A stretch of 64,000 nucleotides of DNA from Frankia umida. Its GTDB lineage: Bacteria > Actinomycetota > Actinomycetes > Frankiales > Frankiaceae. The notes below the pieces were generated by a model that was not told where the DNA came from, did no database searches, and saw nothing but the letters and a program-made list of their open reading frames with translations. The translations under genes and the position numbers were made by a program. Numbering within the stretch: the first letter of the stretch is position 1; the number at the start of each line of letters is the position of its first letter. Positions 53,524 through 61,595 of the stretch are shown one piece after another. Location of the stretch: NCBI RefSeq assembly GCF_023242945.1, contig NZ_JALKFT010000002.1:301531-365530 (forward strand), given 5' to 3'.

Positions 53524-54060
53524 GTGCCGGTCGCGATTGCCCATGTTCGTGCCGAGGCTCGCCAGTTGCGGGTGCTTGGCTGGTCCTATCGCCGGATCGC
53601 GCTGCGCCTGCGGGCACGGCACGGTCTGCGCCCGCTGGCGGCCTTCCGGCTCGCCCACGGGTGGACGCAGGAGGAGGCCGCCCGTCACTGGAACGAACGC
53701 TGGCCCGAGGCCGGCGCGGTCAAGACGGGCAAGGCGTGGTCCTACTGGGAGAGCTGGCCCGGTCGAGGTGGCCGGGCGCCGTCAGCCGCCGTGCTGTGGC
53801 GGCTGGCCGAGCTCTATCAGTGCCGGCCGGGCGAGCTGCTGGACGGGCCGGATTTCGGCCGGTCGGATCCGGCGGCCCAGGCCCAGGCCCAGGTCGTGCC
53901 CAGGGCGCGGGAGACAACTGCTTTCGGCGACGGCGACGGCGACGAACCGCTGCGGACCGCAGCGATCCTGGACGACCCGGTGCGCGGCGAGGTGCCGTCC
54001 GCGGCGTCGACCGAGGCGATGCTGCTGGGCCTGCTTTCGGGCTGGGTGCCGGCCGCCTGA
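53524..54060 (+). CDS. XRE-like helix-turn-helix protein
   Basis: 178 residues from GTG 53524, behind GGAGG. The N-terminus (RAEARQLRVLGWSYRRIALR) has one potential HTH, and residues 38-105 form an XRE-like domain (LAAFRLAHGWTQEEAARHWN ... APSAAVLWRLAELYQCRPGE). The C-terminal 65 residues are acidic and low-complexity. It lies between the PerM-like gene and purN, where mycobacteria have no such gene. Its target is unknown; paralogues of this type are numerous in sporulating actinobacteria. Confidence 0.78.
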   Translation: MPVAIAHVRAEARQLRVLGWSYRRIALRLRARHGLRPLAAFRLAHGWTQEEAARHWNERWPEAGAVKTGKAWSYWESWPGRGGRAPSAAVLWRLAELYQCRPGELLDGPDFGRSDPAAQAQAQVVPRARETTAFGDGDGDEPLRTAAILDDPVRGEVPSAASTEAMLLGLLSGWVPAA

Positions 54061-54294
54061 CGGGCAGGTGATGCGATGCGGCGCGCGGGAGGGGGAGAAG
54101 TCAGTACAGTCGGGCGGTCGCGGCTTGCCCCGGGCGGTAGTGGTGGGGGCCGGGGCGACCGGTCGTGGTGGCGAGGTGAGCCGTGCGGCCGGGTACGTCC
54201 GCGCCGTGGCCGCCGAGCACGGGCCACGCGGTGTCCCGCGATCGTCCGTGTGTTCGCTGCCCCTGCCCGCCCTGTCTGTGTTACGGAGTGTGTT

Positions 54295-55038
54295 GTGGCT
54301 GCTCGCCTTGTCGTCCTCGCGTCGGGCGCGGGAACCACGCTGCAGGCGATCCTCGACGCGGTCGCCGAGCCGGGGTTCGACGCGTCCGTCGTGGGGGGGG
54401 GGGCCCCCCCCCCCCCCACCCGCGCCCCCCCCCGGGGCCCGGCGGGCCGCGGGGCCGGNNNNNNNNNNCCGCGCGCCCGCCGGGGGGGGGCCCGGGGGGG
54501 GGGGGGGCGGGGGGGGGGGGGGGCGCCCCCCCCCCCCCCCCACGACACCGGCGCGCAGCGACGGGCCGAGGCGTCCGGCGTGCCGGTGTTCACCGTCCGG
54601 CTCGAGGACCATGCCGACCGGGCGGCGTTCAACGCGGCCACCGCCGAGCGGATCGCCGGGTTCGCCCCGGATCTGCTGGTGCTCGCCGGCTACATGAAGA
54701 TTCTCAGCCGGGAGGTCATCGCCCGGTTTCCCACGGTCAACACCCATCCGTCGCTGCTGCCAGCCTTCCCCGGTGCCCACGCCGTGCGGGACGCGCTGGC
54801 GGCCGGGGTGAAGGTGAGCGGAGTGACGGTGCACTGGGTCGACGAAGGAGTCGACACCGGTCCGATCATCGCCCAGCGCACCGTGCCGGTGGAGCCCGGG
54901 GACACCGAGGCGACGCTGCGGGATCGGATTCAGGGGGTCGAACGCGGCCTGTTTGTCACGACGATCGGTGCGATCGTGCGTTCGGGAGATCGGCCGGGTG
55001 CTGCGGTGGCCGGGGTTCACGTTCAGGAGGAGTCATGA
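54295..55038 (+). CDS. purN: Phosphoribosylglycinamide formyltransferase, interrupted by an assembly gap
   Basis: Transfers formyl from 10-formyl-THF to GAR in purine synthesis. The N-terminus AARLVVLASGAGTTLQAILD (GTG 54295) and everything from GAQRRAEASGVPVFTVRLED onward (LLVLAGYMKILS, NTHPSLLPAFPG, VHWVDEGVDTGPII) are normal PurN. Between them 54392-54541 is 10 N inside G/C homopolymer, translating to meaningless Gly/Pro/Arg. The frame is open only by chance. The real gene is probably intact, with about 15-20 residues here instead of 50. It overlaps purH by 4 bases. Confidence 0.88.
   Translation: MAARLVVLASGAGTTLQAILDAVAEPGFDASVVGGGAPPPPTRAPPRGPAGRGAXXXXPRARRGGARGGGGRGGGGAPPPPPHDTGAQRRAEASGVPVFTVRLEDHADRAAFNAATAERIAGFAPDLLVLAGYMKILSREVIARFPTVNTHPSLLPAFPGAHAVRDALAAGVKVSGVTVHWVDEGVDTGPIIAQRTVPVEPGDTEATLRDRIQGVERGLFVTTIGAIVRSGDRPGAAVAGVHVQEES
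54392..54541. other. Assembly gap (10 N at 54459-54468) within artefactual G/C homopolymers
   Basis: Ten N are flanked on both sides by runs of G or C up to 17 long, unlike any other sequence in the window, in the middle of an otherwise well-conserved purN. Ten N is a common placeholder, so the true length is unknown. The flanking bases look like low-quality read ends into a hard GC-rich hairpin. Confidence 0.93.
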
Positions 55039-56687
55039 CGTCATCGGGTGAGAACGTGGCTGGCGACGGCGGCGCGGTGGGGGCGGCGGAGTCGGCCGAG
55101 GTGGTTCCCACCGGGCATCGGCCGCTGCGTCGCGCGCTGGTCAGCGTGTACGACAAGGCCGGGTTGGACGTGCTCGCCGCGGCGTTCCAGGCGGCCGGGG
55201 TCGAGGTGGTCTCCACCGGCTCGACCGCTGAGGTGCTGGCCCGCCACGGGCTGGCGGTGACACCGGTGAGCACGGTGACCGGCTTTCCGGAGGTGCTCGG
55301 CGGGCGGGTGAAGACGCTGCATCCCAGGGTGCACGCCGGTCTGCTCGCGGACCTGCGTAACGCCGAGCACGCGGCGACACTCGCCGAACTCGACATCGAG
55401 CCGTTCGATCTGGTCGTGGTGAACCTGTATCCGTTCGCGGCCACGGTCGCCAGCGGGGCCACCGAGGACGAGGCCGTCGAGCAGATCGACATCGGCGGCC
55501 CGGCGATGATCCGCGCGGCGGCGAAGAACCACGCGTCGGTCGCCGTCGTCGTCTCCCCGGACGACTACCCGGCGCTGGCCGAGGCCGTCCGCGACGGCGG
55601 CTACGACCTGACGGCCCGCCGTCGGCTGGCGGCCCGCGCGTTCGCGCACACGGCCGCCTACGACGTGGCGGTGTCGTCCTGGTTCGCCAGTGTCGTCGCG
55701 CCCGACGAGGTCGCGCGGGAGACGGGCTGGCCCGATGTGCTCTCGGCCCAGTGGCAGCGCAGCGATGTGCTCCGCTACGGCGAGAACCCGCACCAGCGGG
55801 CGGCGCTGTATGTCGAGGCCGGGCATCCCGGCAGCGTCGGCGGCGGTCTGGCCGCGGCCCGCCAGCTGCACGGTAAGCAGATGTCGTACAACAACTACAC
55901 CGACACCGACGCGGCACGCCGGGCGGTGTACGACTTCACCGAGCCGGCCGTCGCCGTGATCAAGCACGCGAACCCGTGTGGGATCGCCGTGGGTGCCACG
56001 ATCGCCGAGGCGCACCGCAAGGCGCACGCCTGCGACCCGGTGTCCGCGTTCGGCGGGGTGATCGCCACGAACCGGCCGGTGACCGTCGAGCTCGCCGAGC
56101 AGATCGCCGAGATCTTCACCGAGGTCGTCGTCGCGCCCGACTACGAGCCCGGCGCGGTCGAGATCCTGTCCCGCAAGCCGTCGATCCGGGTGCTGGAATG
56201 TCCGGCTCCGCCGCACCAGCGCGGCGTCGAACTGCGCCCGATCAGCGGTGGTCTGCTGCTGCAGTCACGGGATGCCGTGGAGGAGCCGGGCGACGAGCCG
56301 TCCGGTTGGACGCTGGAGGCCGGCGCGCCCGCCGACGACGCACTGCTCGCCGATCTGCGGTTCGCGTGGCGCGCGGTCCGCTCGGTGAAGTCGAACGCGA
56401 TTCTGCTCGCCAGCGACGGCGCCACGGTCGGCGTGGGGATGGGGCAGGTCAACCGGGTGGACGCGGCCCGCCTGGCCGTGACCCGGGCCGGCGACCGGGC
56501 CAAGGGCGCGGTGGCGGCCAGCGACGCGTTCTTCCCGTTCCCCGACGGTTTCGAGGTGCTGGCCGAGGCCGGCGTGCGGGCGGTCGTCGAACCCGGTGGA
56601 TCGGTACGCGACGAACTGGTCGTCGCCGCCGCGCGGGCGGCCGGGGTCACGCTCTACTTCAGCGGAGTGCGCCACTTCGCCCACTAG
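55035..56687 (+). CDS. purH: Bifunctional AICAR formyltransferase / IMP cyclohydrolase
   Basis: Last two steps to IMP: formylation of AICAR (ZMP) and ring closure. 550 residues. After a 28-residue extension come the cyclohydrolase motifs (ALVSVYDKAGLDVLAAAF, STGSTAEVL, GRVKTLHPRVHAGLL, AAKNHASVAVVV). The transformylase follows with LRYGENPHQRAALYVEAG, IKHANPCGIAVG, SNAILLAS and the end GVTLYFSGVRHFAH. ATG 55035 overlaps the purN stop (ATGA). No ZTP riboswitch precedes purN-purH, unlike glyA. Confidence 0.96.
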   Translation: MTSSGENVAGDGGAVGAAESAEVVPTGHRPLRRALVSVYDKAGLDVLAAAFQAAGVEVVSTGSTAEVLARHGLAVTPVSTVTGFPEVLGGRVKTLHPRVHAGLLADLRNAEHAATLAELDIEPFDLVVVNLYPFAATVASGATEDEAVEQIDIGGPAMIRAAAKNHASVAVVVSPDDYPALAEAVRDGGYDLTARRRLAARAFAHTAAYDVAVSSWFASVVAPDEVARETGWPDVLSAQWQRSDVLRYGENPHQRAALYVEAGHPGSVGGGLAAARQLHGKQMSYNNYTDTDAARRAVYDFTEPAVAVIKHANPCGIAVGATIAEAHRKAHACDPVSAFGGVIATNRPVTVELAEQIAEIFTEVVVAPDYEPGAVEILSRKPSIRVLECPAPPHQRGVELRPISGGLLLQSRDAVEEPGDEPSGWTLEAGAPADDALLADLRFAWRAVRSVKSNAILLASDGATVGVGMGQVNRVDAARLAVTRAGDRAKGAVAASDAFFPFPDGFEVLAEAGVRAVVEPGGSVRDELVVAAARAAGVTLYFSGVRHFAH

Positions 56688-56708
56688 GCACGGTGGCGCC
56701 TGGCCGTG

Positions 56709-56742
56709 GGAGGGGGCGTGGTCGATCCGACCCGCCCCCTCC
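56709..56742. terminator. Terminator hairpin between purH and the 56763 gene
   Basis: GGAGGGGGCG (56709-56718) pairs with CGCCCCCTCC (56733-56742). Inside, GGTCG (56720-56724) pairs with CGACC (56728-56732) around an ATC loop: 15 bp with a single-base bulge. It lies between convergent genes and can serve both strands. Confidence 0.8.
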
Positions 56743-56762
56743 GCCGCCCGCGAGGGCGTCGG

Positions 56763-57086
56763 TCAGACGCCGGTGTTCGCCTCGGCGGCCGCCGAACCTC
56801 GACGTCCCCCGGACCCGCTGCCGTTCGTGGTGGTCGCCGCGGGAGTGGTCGCCGGGACCGTCCCGCCCGGCGTGTCCGTGGTCGGCACGTAACGCTGGGC
56901 GACCCAGTCCAGGGCGTCCCGCCAGCTGGCGCCGTAGAGCACCGAGATACGGTCGGCTGTCTGCCGGGCCAGAGCCTGCACGAACACGCGGTCGTCGCTG
57001 TCCAGATGCCGGGCGTCGCCGAAGGTCTCCCAGGCCCGGAACATCAGTTCCTGCAGCTTCTTGCTGTGTGGTGATTCGTCTGCCAC
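56763..57086 (-). CDS. Unknown small protein
   Basis: 107 residues from GTG 57086, preceded by GGGAGGAGCTC. The first 70 residues look like a compact helical domain (SKKLQELMFRAWETFGDARH, DDRVFVQALARQTADRISVL), ending in WRDALDWVAQRYV. The remainder is a Thr/Gly/Ser-rich tail. ATG 57110 is in frame but lacks a ribosome-binding site. It converges on purH. I do not recognise the family. Confidence 0.7.
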   Translation of the reverse strand: MADESPHSKKLQELMFRAWETFGDARHLDSDDRVFVQALARQTADRISVLYGASWRDALDWVAQRYVPTTDTPGGTVPATTPAATTTNGSGSGGRRGSAAAEANTGV

Positions 57087-57254
57087 GTCGAGCTCCTCCC
57101 AAATGGGCACCGCGGCCGGAAGTCTGCCCTAGGCATGCGGGTCGCCCTCAAGTGGGGGTACTCGCGGTTGTGTTCCCTATGGGTTCGCCTGGGTCAGTGA
57201 AAAGTCACATTCAGGCCATGTGATAGGGGCGCATTCGTGGCGTTCTACCTGGCC

Positions 57255-57881
57255 TCAGGCTGAATCCACCGGCTCCGGGCGGACCAGGCCGAGTCGCATC
57301 ACCTCGTTGGCCAGTCGTCCGCGCCGGTTGGTCCCGGGGGCGATGTCGAACTTGCGGTAGAGCCGCAGCAGATGCTGCTTGACGGCGCCCTCGGTGACGA
57401 CCAGATCCTGCGCCATCTGCCTGGTGGACAGCGGGATGACGAACACCCCCGGGGCGCCCGCCGAACGTGACAGGGCCCGCAGCACATCCCACTCCCGCCG
57501 GGTCAGGTCCGGGGGATCAGGTATCACGATTTCGGCGGTGTGGTCATGGCCCGACGGCCCGGCCGCGGTCTCGATCGCGAACTCGATCAGCGCCCGGGCG
57601 TCGTGGACGCGCACCCCGGCGGCGCCGAAGCGCAGGACGTCGCCGTCGTGCAGCACGCGCCGACCGACCGGCCGGCCGTTGACCTGGGTGCCGTTACGGG
57701 ACAGACCCTGGTCCCAGACGTAGAGGTAGGGGCCGCGCCGGATGATTTCGGCATGCAGCCGGGACACGCTGGGATCGTCGAGGAGCACGTCCACTCCCGG
57801 TCCGCGACCCACCGTGGTGACCTCCGCGCACAGCGGAACGACCTCACCGGTGACCTCAATCCGAAGACTCGGCCCGTTCAC
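57255..57881 (-). CDS. FHA domain protein with C-terminal LuxR-like helix-turn-helix
   Basis: 208 residues from GTG 57881 (MNGPSLRIEVTGEVVPL), behind GGAG. The FHA domain (about 20-95) has GRGPGVDVLLDDPSVSRLHA and GLSRNGTQVNGRPV, the phosphothreonine-binding residues in order. The C-terminal 85 residues have DLTRREWDVLRALSRSAG and VTEGAVKQHLLRLYRKFDI, a LuxR-like HTH. It may read phosphorylation by a Ser/Thr kinase into transcription; the kinase gene at 46320 is a possible partner by genome content only. Target unknown. Confidence 0.85.
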   Translation of the reverse strand: MNGPSLRIEVTGEVVPLCAEVTTVGRGPGVDVLLDDPSVSRLHAEIIRRGPYLYVWDQGLSRNGTQVNGRPVGRRVLHDGDVLRFGAAGVRVHDARALIEFAIETAAGPSGHDHTAEIVIPDPPDLTRREWDVLRALSRSAGAPGVFVIPLSTRQMAQDLVVTEGAVKQHLLRLYRKFDIAPGTNRRGRLANEVMRLGLVRPEPVDSA

Positions 57882-57886
57882 GTTCT

Positions 57887-58222
57887 CCGACCTCGCTTTC
57901 CTGCGTGCGCGACAGCGTTGTTCGCGGCTTACCTCCCTGGGGTAATCCCCCACCAGTCGGCAGTAACACACCACCCGCGTCGATCTTCGCGTGGTCGTCA
58001 ACGCGGGCCGGAAGGCGGCCCGGTGGCCGGTCGGGCGGCTATCGGGCCACGCTGTGGGCCAGGTCGGCCTACCGGCTGACCGCGCGGCCGGTCATGCTGG
58101 TTGGATAGGTCGCGCCGTCCAGTGGCATCGTGGCCGGGCGCTGCCATCCGTGGCGGTCTGTCCGGGTTCTGGCCGTGGGGATGGCATCTGCCGTGCAGGA
58201 CCGGCGCCGGAGGTGGGCTGCG
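57887..58222. other. Divergent intergenic region, FHA regulator / DUF3017-type gene
   Basis: About 336 bases without a convincing gene. It contains promoters for both divergent genes. A CCTGGGGTAATCCCCCA stretch (57938-57954) forms a short GGGG/CCCC stem (GGGGTAATCCCC). Nothing else recognised. Confidence 0.4.
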
Positions 58223-58783
58223 GTGGACTCAGGTGGCCACGACCGCGGCGGCAGCGGCTACCAGAGCCCCGAGGGGTCGGCGGTGCGTGCGCGGGCCGCT
58301 GCCTGGCCGCCCGGCGTCCCCGACAGCGATGCCGAGACGACCACCCCGGTGCGCACCTCACGGCGTCGACCGGCCGCCAGCTCGCCCGGCGTCGATCAGT
58401 CAGCGCGGGACCAGCGCCCGTCGCCCGGTGGGGATGTGCCCGGTGGGGATGCGCCCGGTGGGGATGCGCCCGGCGGTGGTACACGGCAGCGGCCGAGCCG
58501 TGGCTTCGGGCTGGTGGCCTGGTTGCGCCGGGAGGTGGTCTTCGCCGTCGTCCTGGTCGGCGTGGCCGGTGGGTTCGGGCTGGTCTCCCAGAACCGGTGG
58601 CGGCGAGGCCTGCTGCTGATCGGCGTCGTTCTGGTGGTGGCGGGCTGCGCCCGGCTGGCGTTGCCGGCGCGGCGGGTGGGCCTGCTCGCGGTGCGCGGCC
58701 GGGTGTTCGACACCCTGCTGCTGCTGGTGCTGGGCGGGGCGGTGATCGGGCTCACCACCGCCGTGCCCTACCTCGGCCCCTGA
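58223..58783 (+). CDS. DUF3017-type membrane protein
   Basis: 186 residues from GTG 58223 (GGAGG nine bases upstream); ATG 58181 is an alternative. The N-terminal 95 residues are low-complexity, including GGDVPGGDAPGGDAPGG from a 15-bp repeat. The C-terminal half has three membrane helices (VVFAVVLVGVAGGFGLVSQ, GLLLIGVVLVVAGCARLAL, LLLLVLGGAVIGLTTAVPYL), with the basic RRVGLLAVRGRVFD turn typical of DUF3017. In Streptomyces such genes sit close to purH-folD, which supports the assignment. Function unknown. Confidence 0.75.
   Translation: MDSGGHDRGGSGYQSPEGSAVRARAAAWPPGVPDSDAETTTPVRTSRRRPAASSPGVDQSARDQRPSPGGDVPGGDAPGGDAPGGGTRQRPSRGFGLVAWLRREVVFAVVLVGVAGGFGLVSQNRWRRGLLLIGVVLVVAGCARLALPARRVGLLAVRGRVFDTLLLLVLGGAVIGLTTAVPYLGP
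58424..58468 (+). repeat. 3 x 15-bp in-frame repeat in the DUF3017-type gene
   Basis: Units start at 58424, 58439 and 58454 and differ at one base. They encode PGGDV/PGGDA blocks. Confidence 0.92.
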
Positions 58784-58895
58784 ACGCCAGTGCGCACCGT
58801 GTGACGCATGGTCCCGGCGTGGGCCCGCCCGGCCGCCGCTGCCGGCCGCCGCCGGTCGCTGTCGCGACCTGCCGCCGCCCGCCGGGAGCGGACGA

Positions 58896-60137
58896 TCAGC
58901 GCCGGCCGGCCACCGCGCGCCGCACGGCCAGGCGGGTCAGGGTGCTCGCCGGAATCGTGCCGCGGCCAAGTCCGAGTTCGACCAGCGAGTCGTACAGTTC
59001 GGTGCGGGTCCGGGCGGCCCGGGCGGCGGCGTCCATCATGGTGGCGCTGCGTCCGACCAGACCGGCGAGCAGCGTGGTGTGCCGCAGATGGCGGCCCAGT
59101 TCGGCGTCCAGCGATCGTCGGTAGAGCCGTCCGGCGCCGGCTGGCTGGCCCGCGCTGACAGCGGCCTGCCCGGCGAGCATTCCCGACAGCAGGGCGTAGT
59201 AGATGCCCTCTCCGGTCAGCGGGTTGATCAGGGACGCGGCGTCGCCGACGAGCAGGACCGGGCCGGACGGCTGGCGTGGTCGGTGGGTGGACAGCGGCAG
59301 ATGGTGGGCCCGCAGGGTGTCCGGTTCGGCCGGGGTGCGCGGGAGCATTCTTTCCAGGGTGCGGTGCAGCACGGTCTTCGCGCTGGCACCGTCGTCTCCG
59401 GGGGCGAGCCGGGAGCGCAGCATCCCGTAGCCGATGTTCGCCCGTCCGTCGCCGATGGGGAACGACCAGGCGTAGGCGGGCCAGCCCTCGTCGGTCATGT
59501 GGATGAACAGCTCGGCCGGACCGTCCGTGGCGGGCAGCGCGGCGTACGCGCGCACGGCGATCGCCATCGACTCCGGTGGGTTGGCCACCAGGCCCAGGCC
59601 GCGACGCACGACCGAGTTCGCGCCGTCGGCACCGATGACCACCCGGGCGGCCAGCGTCCCGTTGACGACGACGACGGGTTCGCGTCCCCGCCCGTCGGGC
59701 CGCGGCCGCTCGGCGAACTCCAGGGTGCGTACCCGCCGCCGGATCAGCATGGCGCCACGCGCCCTGGCCGCGGCCATCAGCCGGGCGTCGAAGACCAGCC
59801 GGGGCACGACGTAACTGGCCCGACTGGACGGTGTGGCCACCTCGGCGCCGCCCGGTGTGCGCATCCGCATCCGTTCCACCGCCCGGTAGCCGGCGACGGC
59901 GTCGGTCACACCCAGGTCGCGCAGAACGTCGAGGCCGTGCGGTGCGATGCCGTCCCCACAGGTCTTGTCGCGGGGGAACGCCGCGGTATCGGCCACCACG
60001 ACGTTCGCGTCGGGACGTTCCCGCAGGGCCGCCAGCGCCGCCGCGCAGCCGGCCGGACCGCCGCCGACGATCAGCACGTCGATCGTGCCGGTCGGGGCGT
60101 TCTCCGGTTCGTCGACGCGCACGATCGGGGTGGCCAT
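58896..60137 (-). CDS. Geranylgeranyl reductase-family FAD oxidoreductase
   Basis: 413 residues from ATG 60137 (MATPIVRVDEPENAPTG). The FAD Rossmann motif is IDVLIVGGGPAGCAAALAAL near 20, FPRDKTCGDGIAPHGLDVL and VIGADGANSVVRRGLGL follow, and the family signature WPAYAWSFPIGDGRANIGYG lies near 225. LLVGDAASLINPLTGEGIYY holds the second FAD loop. Relatives saturate isoprenoid chains of menaquinone or lipids. An in-frame GTG at 60308 would add 57 Ser/Pro-rich residues from a 9-bp repeat (60231-60257) and is less likely. Convergent with the DUF3017-type gene. Confidence 0.88.
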   Translation of the reverse strand: MATPIVRVDEPENAPTGTIDVLIVGGGPAGCAAALAALRERPDANVVVADTAAFPRDKTCGDGIAPHGLDVLRDLGVTDAVAGYRAVERMRMRTPGGAEVATPSSRASYVVPRLVFDARLMAAARARGAMLIRRRVRTLEFAERPRPDGRGREPVVVVNGTLAARVVIGADGANSVVRRGLGLVANPPESMAIAVRAYAALPATDGPAELFIHMTDEGWPAYAWSFPIGDGRANIGYGMLRSRLAPGDDGASAKTVLHRTLERMLPRTPAEPDTLRAHHLPLSTHRPRQPSGPVLLVGDAASLINPLTGEGIYYALLSGMLAGQAAVSAGQPAGAGRLYRRSLDAELGRHLRHTTLLAGLVGRSATMMDAAARAARTRTELYDSLVELGLGRGTIPASTLTRLAVRRAVAGRR

Positions 60138-60430
60138 GGTGATCGTGCCGGCGTCCTTGGCCGGGCCGGCCGGGCTGGTGGGGCTGGCCGGGCTGACCGC
60201 GGTGATCGAGCGGATATCCTCGCCCGAATCGGGCGAATTGGGCGAATTGGGCGAGCTGGGCGGACTCGATGAGCCCGATGAGCTTGACGACGACGGCGGG
60301 ATCTGCACGATCGCCAGTCTCGCAGCCGCCCCCAGGGTGCGTGGCGAGCGCCCCGCGGCAGCCTTCGACCCGTCGGGTGAGCCCGCCGGATGGGCCCGTC
60401 CGGTCGGGCGAGTCCGGCCGGGAAACCTCG

Positions 60431-60436
60431 TACAGT
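60431..60436 (+). promoter_or_regulatory. Candidate -10 (TACAGT) for leaderless serine hydrolase mRNA
   Basis: TACAGT lies 7 bases before the GTG at 60444. No ribosome-binding site intervenes. Confidence 0.45.
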
Positions 60437-60443
60437 GCGGGAC

Positions 60444-61289
60444 GTGGACGCACTGGAACAGGTGGCGCGGTGGCCGGTCGAGACGGCCGCGGTCTGTGTG
60501 CTTCGGCGTGAGCCCGCCGGGGTGCGCGAACTCGGGCGGGTGGGCCCGGCCGACCATCCGTTTCGGCTGGCGTCGGTGTCGAAGCTGCTGACCGCCTACG
60601 CGGTGCTCATCGCGGTGGAGGAGGGGGCGATCGGCCTGGACGATCCGGCCGGGCCCCCGTCATCCACGGTGGCGCATCTGCTCGCGCACGCGTCCGGGCT
60701 CGAGTTCGGTGGTGAGCGGGCGCTGGCCGCCCCGGGAACCAGGCGGATCTACTCGAACACCGGCATCGAGCGGCTCGGCGAGGCTGTCACCGCGGCCACC
60801 GGGATCGCGTTCGCCGACTACCTGACCGAGGCGGTGTTCGACCCGCTGGGGATGGCCGGCGCCCAGCTGACCGGCTCGCCGGCCCACGGTGTGCACGCCA
60901 CCCTGGACGACCTGCGCCGATTCGCCGCGGAACTACTCGCTCCCACCCTGCTCTCGGTAGGCATGGTCGCCACCGCCACCTCGGTCGCCTTTCCCGGGCT
61001 GTCCGGGGTGCTGCCCGGTTTCGGTCGCCACGAGCCGAACGACTGGGGTCTGGGTTTCGAGATCCGTGGACACAAGCAGCCGCACTGGACCGGGCGCACC
61101 AACGCGCCCGACACGTTCGGTCACTTCGGTCAGGGCGGCTCGTTCCTGTGGGTGGATCCCGCGGCCGGCCTCAGCTGCGTTGCTCTGAGTGACCGCGACT
61201 TCGGTGACTGGGCCCGTGCGGCGTGGCCACCCCTGGCGGATGACATCGTCGCCGCGGGCCGCGTACCAGCGGCGGATTCGGCGTTGTGA
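60444..61289 (+). CDS. Serine hydrolase of the class C beta-lactamase family
   Basis: 281 residues from GTG 60444 (MDALEQVARWPVETAAVCVL). The nucleophile motif is SVSK (Ser44, Lys47), with IYSNTG as the Tyr-x-Asn motif near 100 and GHFGQGGS in the place of the KTG motif, so the third motif is changed to HFG as in many esterase-like members. No signal peptide, hence probably cytoplasmic. It may act as an esterase or peptidase rather than on beta-lactams. Divergent from the flavoprotein gene. Confidence 0.88.
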   Translation: MDALEQVARWPVETAAVCVLRREPAGVRELGRVGPADHPFRLASVSKLLTAYAVLIAVEEGAIGLDDPAGPPSSTVAHLLAHASGLEFGGERALAAPGTRRIYSNTGIERLGEAVTAATGIAFADYLTEAVFDPLGMAGAQLTGSPAHGVHATLDDLRRFAAELLAPTLLSVGMVATATSVAFPGLSGVLPGFGRHEPNDWGLGFEIRGHKQPHWTGRTNAPDTFGHFGQGGSFLWVDPAAGLSCVALSDRDFGDWARAAWPPLADDIVAAGRVPAADSAL

Positions 61290-61463
61290 CCGTCCGCGAC
61301 GGTCAGCCGGTGTGGCCGTCGCAGGGGGACGTACGGGACGTCCAGTGCGTTTGACCAGTTCGAGATGGACGTGTTGCCCAGTTTTCGGATGGTCCGCGCG
61401 GGCGGGCCGCCTGGTCCGGCAGTCCGCGGGTGACGGACCGCCTCGGTGGGCCATGATGTCGGC

Positions 61464-61595
61464 ATGCAACCTTGCCGACACCGATCCCGCCGGCCGGCCA
61501 TCGATCCCCCACCCGCGTGGATGCCTACACGCAGGGTGACGGCGCTCGGGGTGCAACCTGGCGGGGTCGACCGTGCCGTGCTGTCGGTCGCATGA
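61464..61595 (+). CDS. Possible small ORF coupled to the 2H phosphoesterase gene
   Basis: A 43-codon frame starting MQPCRHRSRRPAIDPPPAWM and ending TGA at 61593-61595, overlapping the ATG at 61592 (ATGA). A CATGAT hexamer sits 6 bases before its ATG, the same spacing as the leaderless genes. The product is basic and Pro-rich with no recognised domain. It could be a leader ORF passing ribosomes to the next gene, which lacks its own ribosome-binding site. Chance is a real alternative. The remaining bases of 61290-61463 show nothing notable. Confidence 0.25.
   Translation: MQPCRHRSRRPAIDPPPAWMPTRRVTALGVQPGGVDRAVLSVA

Noticed and set aside
54061..54294. Second ZTP riboswitch upstream of purN-purH
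   Set aside because: I looked for GACTGGCG and CCACCGGGGAGCG-like blocks and found neither.
54076..54294. Longer N-terminus for purN
   Set aside because: The 73 extra codons are Arg/Gly-rich and unconserved. The PurN family begins at the residues coded from 54295.
54469..54541. Novel G/C homopolymer repeat or G-quadruplex locus
   Set aside because: It adjoins the N run, interrupts a conserved enzyme and resembles low-quality read ends. An assembly artefact is the simpler explanation.
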